Assembly (NCBI RefSeq): GCF_012274265.1 | Contig: NZ_JAANYY010000004.1 | Span: forward strand, 124,001-188,000 | Source of the DNA: Sphingopyxis microcysteis | Lineage (GTDB): Bacteria > Pseudomonadota > Alphaproteobacteria > Sphingomonadales > Sphingomonadaceae | Length of the DNA: 64,000 nt | Direction: 5' to 3' | Made by a program: the position numbers and the translations under genes | The notes under the pieces: model-generated | Databases searched by the model: none | What the model was told of the DNA's origin: nothing | The model's input: only the letters and a program-made list of their open reading frames with translations | Shown: piece after piece, positions 57,167-64,000 of the stretch | Layout: each line of letters starts with the position of its first letter | How positions within the stretch are numbered: the stretch's first letter is position 1

Positions 57167-57979
57167 CTATTTCCGCCGCTGGTTCAGCACCTCATACGCC
57201 ATCACCGCCGTCGCGACCGCAGCGTTCAGGCTGTCGGCCTTGCCCATCATCGGCATTTTGACGCGGACATCGGCGGCGTCGGCATAGGCGGGCGGCATCC
57301 CTTGCGATTCATTGCCGGTCAGGATGAAGGTCGGCGCGGCATAACGAACCGTCTGATAATCCTGCGTGTCCTCGCCCAGCCATGTTGCAACCAACTGCCC
57401 TGGCCCGCCGCGTAGCCAGGGCAGGAATTCGTCCCAGCGCGCCTGCACCAGCTTTTGCGTAAAGATGGCCCCCATGCTCGCGCGTACCGCCTCGACCGCG
57501 TAGGGATCGGTTGATTCGTCGAGCAGGATCAGGCCGCCCGCGCCCACCGCATCGCCGGTGCGCAGCATCGTGCCGAGATTGCCCGGGTCGCGGAGCCGCT
57601 CGGCGACGAGCCAGATCGGCGCGGCGTTGCGGTCAATGTCGGCGAGGGTCGTTTTGGGTTCGGCGTAGATGCCGACGACGGTCTGCGGATTATCCTTGCC
57701 CGACAGTTTGGACAGGATCGCAGGGGTGGTGTCGATCACCTCGCCGCCGGCGCCCAGCGTCCCGGCGATCAGCGCCGCGGCCAGCGGGTGCGCGTCGCCC
57801 TCGGGCCCCAGAAACAGCCACAGCGGCAGTACCCCCGCCTCGCGCGCTTCGGTGGCGATCCGCAGTCCTTCGGCCAGAAACAGCGCCTCGGCGCGGCGAT
57901 GACGTTTTTCGCGCAAGAGCCGCATCCGCTTGATCAGCGGGTTGGACAGGCTTTCGATGGTGGTGCGGCGACCGGTCAT
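57167..57979 (-). CDS. SpoU/TrmH family RNA 2'-O-methyltransferase
   Basis: A 270-residue protein with an N-terminal substrate-binding domain (SLSNPLIKRMRLLREKRHRRAEALFLAEGLR) and the SPOUT knot: motif 1 RDPGNLGTMLRTGDAVG, motif 2 FILTGNESQGM, motif 3 MPMMGKADSLNAAVATAVMAYE. This is an rRNA or tRNA ribose methyltransferase; the exact target (RlmB-like) is not determinable. It lies four bases after ptsH and is the last of the block. Confidence 0.88.
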   Translation of the reverse strand: MTGRRTTIESLSNPLIKRMRLLREKRHRRAEALFLAEGLRIATEAREAGVLPLWLFLGPEGDAHPLAAALIAGTLGAGGEVIDTTPAILSKLSGKDNPQTVVGIYAEPKTTLADIDRNAAPIWLVAERLRDPGNLGTMLRTGDAVGAGGLILLDESTDPYAVEAVRASMGAIFTQKLVQARWDEFLPWLRGGPGQLVATWLGEDTQDYQTVRYAAPTFILTGNESQGMPPAYADAADVRVKMPMMGKADSLNAAVATAVMAYEVLNQRRK

Positions 57980-57983
57980 CCGG

Positions 57984-58262
57984 TCAATCCTCGCCGAAGC
58001 TGTCCTTGACCAGCCCGACCAGTTTCAGCAGCGCGGCGTCGGCGCCGTCGCCGCTGGTATGGATCGTGATCGAGTCGCCCTTCGCGGCGCCCAGCATCAT
58101 CAACCCCATGATCGACGTTCCGTTGACCCGCGATCCGCCCTTTTCGACCTCGACCGACACGGTTTCGGGCAGGCGGCTGACGAAGGTGACGAATTTTGCG
58201 CTGGCGCGCGCGTGGAGTCCGCGCTGGTTGGTGATCTCGACGGTTTCGGACACCGCGGTCAC
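57984..58262 (-). CDS. ptsH: Phosphocarrier protein HPr
   Basis: A 92-residue HPr with active His17 (RGLHARASAKF) phosphorylated by enzyme I, and Ser50 (NGTSIMGLMML), the site for HPr kinase. The GTG start overlaps the EIIA stop by three bases (GTGA). Enzyme I is not next to it here. With HprK and EIIA it probably forms a regulatory phosphorelay rather than a sugar transport system. Confidence 0.95.
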   Translation of the reverse strand: MTAVSETVEITNQRGLHARASAKFVTFVSRLPETVSVEVEKGGSRVNGTSIMGLMMLGAAKGDSITIHTSGDGADAALLKLVGLVKDSFGED

Positions 58263-58687
58263 AGGCCGACCCCCAGCATTTCAGAGGCGACCGAAATATA
58301 TTTCTGTCCGGCTTCCTTGGCGGCGATCACCGCGGCGCGCAGTTCCATCGACTTGCGCGCGCTTTCCAGACGGATCAGCATCGGCAAATTGACCCCGGCG
58401 ATCACTTCGGTGCGCCCCGATTCGAGCAGGCTGATCGCCAGGTTCGACGGGGTGCCGCCGAACAGGTCGGTCAGCATGACGACGCCGCGGCCCTCGTCGA
58501 CGTCGCGAATCGCATCGGCGATTTCGCGGCGGCGCATCTCCATATTGTCGTTGGGGCCAATGCACACTGTCGCGACCGCGCGTTGCGGCCCGACGACATG
58601 CTCCATCGCGCGAACCATTTCCTCGGCCAGACGGCCGTGGGTGACAAGGACCATTCCCAGCAGCGGCAAGGCTTTATCGGTGGGCAT
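58259..58687 (-). CDS. PTS EIIA component, mannose family
   Basis: A 142-residue EIIA of the Man family: MVLVTHGRLAEEM has the phospho-accepting His17, and GRGVVMLTDLFGGTPSNLAISLL is the family signature. No EIIB/EIIC permease is nearby, so it probably regulates (ManX-like protein next to ChvIG in alphaproteobacteria). It overlaps ptsH and lies 14 bases after rapZ. Confidence 0.93.
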   Translation of the reverse strand: MPTDKALPLLGMVLVTHGRLAEEMVRAMEHVVGPQRAVATVCIGPNDNMEMRRREIADAIRDVDEGRGVVMLTDLFGGTPSNLAISLLESGRTEVIAGVNLPMLIRLESARKSMELRAAVIAAKEAGQKYISVASEMLGVGL

Positions 58688-58701
58688 GAAATGCGAGACC
58701 C

Positions 58702-59640
58702 TTATGTTCTTCCGCCAACGGCGGTGGCCGGAGGCGGGGGCTTGCCCTCAAGCCCATCTTGCGGGGCAGAGTCAAGGTTGCGGTGGGTCAGCACTGGCTC
58801 ATATCCGGACGCGCGTAGCGTTTGGGCAACACGCGCGGCGACATGGACCGACCGGTGGCGACCCCCGGTGCAGCCGAAAGCGATGGTGACATAGCTTTTC
58901 CCTTCGGCGCGGTAGCGCGGCAGCAAGGTCAGGATCAGCCTTTCGATCTGCGCCAGGCTGTCTTCATAGGCGGGGTCGGCGATCACATAGGCGGCGACGT
59001 CGGGGTCGAGTCCGGTGCCGGGCTTCAATTTCGCGTCCCAATGCGGGTTGCGCAGATAGCGCATGTCGAACACCAGGTCGGCGTTGCGCGGCAGCCCGCG
59101 CGCGAAACCGAAGCTCAGGATGTTGAGCACCGGCTCGTTATCGCTGGCATCGCCAAAGCGCTGGCGGACCTCCTGCTGGAGATCGTTGCTGCTGTAATTG
59201 GTGGTGTCGACGACATGCTCGGCCCAGCGACGCAGCGGCTCCATCATCTCGCGTTCGCGTGCGATGCCGTCGGCGGCGGGGCGGTCCTCGGCCATCGGGT
59301 GGCGGCGGCGCGTTTCCGAAAAACGCCGTTCGAGCTCGGCGCCGGCGCAGTCGAGGAACAAGGTCTGGACGTCGCGTCCGCCGACCTCGCGCAGCGCCTT
59401 GATCCGCTGGACGAGCAGCGCCGGGCGGAACCCCCGGCTGCGGCTGTCGATCCCGACCGCCAGCGGGCGCCCCGCCTCGCTGCGTTTGACCGGCGCGTCG
59501 ATCAAGGTTTCGAGCAGCGCGAGCGGCAGATTGTCGACCACCTCCCAGCCCAGATCCTCGAGCACCTTGAGCACCGTCGATTTGCCCGCGCCCGACAGGC
59601 CGGTGACCAGGAGCAGCCGCGGTTCGGGGGCGTCCTTCAT
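58702..59640 (-). CDS. rapZ: RNase adapter / nucleotide-binding protein RapZ
   Basis: A 312-residue protein with Walker A GLSGAGKST (14-22), EVVDNLP and the C-terminal RapZ signature (FGFARGLPRNADLVFDMRYLRNPHW, IAFGCTGGRHRSVHVA). In enterobacteria RapZ steers GlmZ decay; its target here is unknown. The last about 15 residues are Pro/Gly rich and variable. The start overlaps the hprK stop (ATGA). Confidence 0.93.
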   Translation of the reverse strand: MKDAPEPRLLLVTGLSGAGKSTVLKVLEDLGWEVVDNLPLALLETLIDAPVKRSEAGRPLAVGIDSRSRGFRPALLVQRIKALREVGGRDVQTLFLDCAGAELERRFSETRRRHPMAEDRPAADGIAREREMMEPLRRWAEHVVDTTNYSSNDLQQEVRQRFGDASDNEPVLNILSFGFARGLPRNADLVFDMRYLRNPHWDAKLKPGTGLDPDVAAYVIADPAYEDSLAQIERLILTLLPRYRAEGKSYVTIAFGCTGGRHRSVHVAARVAQTLRASGYEPVLTHRNLDSAPQDGLEGKPPPPATAVGGRT

Positions 59641-60083
59641 GCCCCGCTCGCCAGCCGGTCGAGCGCCAACAGGACCTTGATCGGCGCCGATGCTTCAAAG
59701 GCCGACAGGGTGAGCGAGGGCAGGTCGTGCCCGGCGATCCGTTCGACCGCGCGCTCGGGCGGCATGCGCTCGTACCGATCGGCCAGCCGCACCGCCATCG
59801 CCAGCGGGACCGGCGCAACCCACGCCTTTTCGACGATGCCCAGCCCGCGCACTTCCAGCTTGCCCGCCAGTTCCGCGGGCGGGCGACACCACAGGCGATC
59901 GCGCTCGAACCAGATGTCGCAGCGGTCGTCGGCGACCAGCCGCGCGCCGCGATCGATCAGCCGCAGCGCCAGGTCCGACTTGCCCTGTCCCGACAGGCCG
60001 AGCAGCAAAATGCCGCGGCTGCCCGCGGCGACACAGCTCGCATGGATATTGACGATATCGGGTCGGGTCCGGCTGGGCAGCAT
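59637..60083 (-). CDS. hprK: HPr kinase/phosphorylase, catalytic domain only
   Basis: A 148-residue protein: Walker A GLSGQGKSDLALRL (about 29-36), VADDRCDIWFERDRL and the HprK signature EVRGLGIVEK (K-type loop). It lacks the N-terminal domain of Gram-positive HprK, as usual in alphaproteobacteria. It phosphorylates HPr at Ser50. ATG 60083 is the start; TTG 60119 would add 12 residues. It overlaps rapZ by four bases and lies 81 bases after chvG. Confidence 0.9.
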   Translation of the reverse strand: MLPSRTRPDIVNIHASCVAAGSRGILLLGLSGQGKSDLALRLIDRGARLVADDRCDIWFERDRLWCRPPAELAGKLEVRGLGIVEKAWVAPVPLAMAVRLADRYERMPPERAVERIAGHDLPSLTLSAFEASAPIKVLLALDRLASGA

Positions 60084-60164
60084 CGGTGAAGGCTTACCGG
60101 CGACGAAGCGGGGCCGCAAGGCGGCAAACCGATCCTCCCCATGGCTGCTCCAAAGGGAGGATAT

Positions 60165-61769
60165 TTAGCCGGCCGCCGCTCCCCCCTCGCTCGCGGGCAG
60201 GGTCATCAGCAGGCTGCCGCCGGGCTTACCATCGTCGCGGTCCTTGGCGTTGATCGTGCCGCTATGCCCCTCGATGATCGTGCGCGCGATCGCCAGCCCC
60301 AGCCCGCTGTGGCGGCCAAAGGCCTCGCCGGCGGGGCGTTCGCTATGGAAACGGCGGAAAATGGCCTCACGCTGGTCGGGATCGATGCCCGGGCCGTCGT
60401 CGTCGACCCGGATATGCACCTCGTCGCCCAGCCGCGTCGCCGCGATGCACACCAGCCCGGTGGGGGGCGAGAAACTGATCGCATTGTCGATGACATTGTC
60501 GATCGCGCGTTCGAGCCGGTGGCCGTCGCCCATCACCAGCGTCGTCCCCTTGCGGGGGCGGGCGAAGGCAAGGCGCGGGTGCGGCGTATCGGCATCGATC
60601 CGCGCCGTGCGCGCGGCGAGCATCGATTCGATCATCATGCCGACGTCGATCGGCTCGAACAATGTGCGCGACAATTGCGCATCGACGCGGCTCGCCTCGC
60701 TGATGTCGCTGACCAGCCGGTCGAGCCGCCGGACATCCTCGTCGGCGATCGCGAGCAGCTGCGCGCGCTGCGCATCGTCCTTGACGCGGCCCAGCCCCTC
60801 GATCGCCGAGCGCACCGACGCGATCGGGTTTTTCAGCTCGTGGGTCACGTCGGCGGCAAAATGTTCGCCGGCGTCGATGCGCTGGCGCAGCGCCTGCGTC
60901 ATGTCGCTGAGTGCACGCGCCAGCGTGCCGATCTCGTCGCGGCGGCTCGGCAGGCGCGGCACGACGACCTCGCGCGCGCGTCCCAGCCGGACGCGCACCG
61001 CGGCGCGCGCCAGCCGCCGCAGCGGGCGGACGATGGTGCGCGCAAGGAACAGCGACAACAGCACCGACGTCATCAGCACAACCGCGACGACGATCGCCAG
61101 CCGGAAGCGTTCGGCGCGCACGGTGCGGGTGATGTCGCGCGCGTTCAGCGTCATCAGCACCGTCTGCGGCGCTTCCAGGTCGACGACGCTGGCGGCGCTC
61201 AGCAACGGGGTGCGTTCGGGGGCGTAGCGGAAGCGGCTGGCGGCCTGCCCGCTGCGCTGCGCCTCGATCACCTCGGGCCACGCCGCGGCGCGATCGACCG
61301 CCGGTTCCTGGAAATCGGGATAGGAAGGCGCGCCGACGATCCAGTCGATGCCGCGATCCATCGCGCGCGCGGCGTCGCGCTGCCACGCCTGCAAATTGGG
61401 GTCGCGCAAGGTGTAGGTGGCGGGGCCGGTTTCGAAGCTGTCCGAAATCCGTCGCCCGTCGGTGTCGTAGAAGCGCAGTCGCGATTCAGTCGCGGCGGCA
61501 AATTCGTCGATCAGCGTCGCGCGCTGGTCGGGCCGGGCCGCTTCGAGCGCGCGGTCGAGCATCGCGAGCTGATCCTTCATCACCTCGATCCGCGTATCGA
61601 CCAGGCGGCTGCGATAGGTGTCGAGATAATAGAATCCCCCCGCAAGCAGCGCGACCGCGAGGATATTGACCGCCAGGATGCGCGTCGTCAGCGACCAGCG
61701 CGCCGACCAGACGAGCGGCGATTCCTCCTGCTCGGCGATGCTCGCATCGGGCTTCAGCGGCTCAGCCAT
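60165..61769 (-). CDS. chvG: Sensor histidine kinase ChvG
   Basis: A 534-residue kinase: two membrane segments (about 28-48 and 226-248) around a periplasmic sensor, then HAMP, HisKA ([18 protein letters not shown] is the phosphoacceptor), and HATPase with N box ([15 protein letters not shown]), G1 (DDGPGID) and G2 (GLGLAIA). ChvG senses acid, envelope or host signals in alphaproteobacteria. Its start overlaps chvI by eight bases. Gene order supports the name. Confidence 0.92.
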   Translation of the reverse strand: MAEPLKPDASIAEQEESPLVWSARWSLTTRILAVNILAVALLAGGFYYLDTYRSRLVDTRIEVMKDQLAMLDRALEAARPDQRATLIDEFAAATESRLRFYDTDGRRISDSFETGPATYTLRDPNLQAWQRDAARAMDRGIDWIVGAPSYPDFQEPAVDRAAAWPEVIEAQRSGQAASRFRYAPERTPLLSAASVVDLEAPQTVLMTLNARDITRTVRAERFRLAIVVAVVLMTSVLLSLFLARTIVRPLRRLARAAVRVRLGRAREVVVPRLPSRRDEIGTLARALSDMTQALRQRIDAGEHFAADVTHELKNPIASVRSAIEGLGRVKDDAQRAQLLAIADEDVRRLDRLVSDISEASRVDAQLSRTLFEPIDVGMMIESMLAARTARIDADTPHPRLAFARPRKGTTLVMGDGHRLERAIDNVIDNAISFSPPTGLVCIAATRLGDEVHIRVDDDGPGIDPDQREAIFRRFHSERPAGEAFGRHSGLGLAIARTIIEGHSGTINAKDRDDGKPGGSLLMTLPASEGGAAAG

Positions 61770-62472
61770 CGTCGGCAAAACGGTATCCCGCGCCATAGAG
61801 CGTCGCGATGCCGTCGAATTCGGGGTCGACCTCGCGGAACTTGCGGCGCAGGCGCTTGATGTGGCTGTCGATCGTGCGATCGTCGATATAGACATCGTCC
61901 TGATAGGCGGCGTCCATCAGCTGGTTGCGGCTGCGCACGATGCCGGGGCGGCTGGCCAGCGTTTCCAGGATCAGGAATTCGGTGACGGTCAGCGTAACGT
62001 CCTTGCCGTCCCACGCGACCTTGTGACGCGCCGGATCCATGCTCAGCCGACCGCGGGTGATCGGCTCGGCGACGGGCTCGTCGTCCTCGGCGGCGGCATT
62101 CTGGTTGAGCGCCACGCGGCGCAATATGGCGCGGATGCGCGCGATCACCAGCCGCTGGGAAAAAGGCTTGGCGATATAATCGTCGGCGCCCATCGCCAGC
62201 CCCAGCGCTTCGTCGATCTCGTCGTCCTTGCTGGTCAGGAAAATGACCGGAAGCTGGCTTTTCTCGCGCAGCCGCCGCAGCAGCTCCAGCCCGTCCATGC
62301 GCGGCATCTTGATGTCGAACACCGCAAGATCGGGCGGATTGTCGATCAGCGGCTTCAGCGCCGCCTCGCCGTCCGAATAGACGCGCGTCACAAAGCCTTC
62401 GGCCTGCAGCGCGATCGACAGGGATTGCAGGATGTTGCGGTCGTCGTCGACCAGCGCGATGGTTGCCGTCAT
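61762..62472 (-). CDS. chvI: Response regulator ChvI
   Basis: A 236-residue OmpR-family regulator: receiver with phospho-Asp in [15 protein letters not shown], Lys in DDYIAKPFS, and a winged-helix domain ([44 protein letters not shown]). It is divergent from pckA, 246 bases away, and pckA is a known ChvI target in rhizobia. Confidence 0.94.
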   Translation of the reverse strand: MTATIALVDDDRNILQSLSIALQAEGFVTRVYSDGEAALKPLIDNPPDLAVFDIKMPRMDGLELLRRLREKSQLPVIFLTSKDDEIDEALGLAMGADDYIAKPFSQRLVIARIRAILRRVALNQNAAAEDDEPVAEPITRGRLSMDPARHKVAWDGKDVTLTVTEFLILETLASRPGIVRSRNQLMDAAYQDDVYIDDRTIDSHIKRLRRKFREVDPEFDGIATLYGAGYRFADDG

Positions 62473-62656
62473 GCTCTTTCCGTTGGGCGGGGCCGGGTGC
62501 AGAGCTAGCCTATCCGGCCTCGACCGACAACCGCGCACGGCTTGCCCGCGATTCACCCTTTAATCTTTTGACCTCGGCGCCCATCCTCGCTAACGCGACC
62601 GGAATTTCGGAATCGACGACCCGTCGGCACCCCATGTTCATGCGGGCCCAATCGCT

Positions 62657-62688
62657 TTCGCATGGCATGTTTTGCATACCTATGCGAA
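62657..62688. promoter_or_regulatory. Inverted repeat upstream of pckA
   Basis: TTCGCAT and ATGCGAA arms enclose an 18-base loop that itself has a GGCATG...GCATAC partial symmetry. It lies 31-62 bases before the pckA ATG in the divergent chvI/pckA region. It could be a regulator site or part of the promoter. Confidence 0.4.
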
Positions 62689-62718
62689 GGGGCCGCGGGC
62701 GAAGGAAAGGCGAGTGAA

Positions 62719-64000
<1,282 letters not shown>

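Overview
The window is GC-rich, densely coding alphaproteobacterial chromosome. Gene content and order point to Sphingomonadales, most like Sphingopyxis. The signs are an atpHAGDC cluster with an Ala/Lys/Pro-rich N-terminal tail on the beta subunit and a short 85-residue epsilon, the pckA / chvI-chvG / hprK / rapZ / EIIA-Man / ptsH regulatory block, an NDUFA12-like complex I protein next to a DUF2155 protein, and many dispersed palindromic intergenic repeats. The genus is an inference; no rRNA or other marker is present. No tRNA, rRNA, CRISPR array, insertion sequence or prophage was seen.

Layout. 1-4 kb: end of an unknown gene, a PilZ protein, and an operon of a GbsR/MarR-type regulator with a CydAB (cyanide-insensitive type) quinol oxidase, headed by a perfect 24-bp palindrome. 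4-6.7 kb: typA and a pseudouridine synthase. 6.7-9.1 kb: a less GC-rich accessory pair, a DUF4238-like protein and a protein with an HEPN-like R-x4-H motif. 9.3-14.8 kb: HTH protein, hemerythrin-like protein, TonB receptor, DUF3297 and CHAP proteins. 15-19.2 kb: a PAS-GGDEF-EAL protein and a fatty acyl-AMP ligase. 19.4-23.3 kb: recX, DUF192, NDUFA12, DUF2155, aat and an exported methyltransferase. 23.4-30.3 kb: cpaF and the F1 ATP synthase operon. 30.6-36 kb: two hydrolases, a serine protease, DUF1203, ada and an isocitrate lyase/PEP mutase-type enzyme. 36-40.8 kb: three tandem exported HExxH/TPR paralogues. 40.9-49 kb: priA, a TonB receptor with a PepSY membrane partner, and a large patatin-like lipase. 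49.2-52.5 kb: dnaK-dnaJ behind a sequence that fits the alphaproteobacterial sigma-32 consensus. 52.5-56.9 kb: copper chaperone, a four-gene cluster (HExxH protein, membrane protein, PH-domain protein, RmuC) and a META lipoprotein. 57-64 kb: an rRNA methyltransferase-like protein, the regulatory PTS/ChvIG block and divergent pckA, cut by the window edge.

Many genes are tightly coupled (ATGA, GTGA or TGATG overlaps). Palindromic repeats fill most longer intergenic gaps and in two places have become part of coding sequence. The most notable observations are the 24-bp palindrome before gbsR-cydAB, the accessory pair with the HEPN-like motif, the triplicated metallopeptidase-like genes, the convergent overlap of aat and the DUF2155 gene through conserved protein ends, and the aat reading frame that lacks a standard start upstream of its conserved N-terminus.
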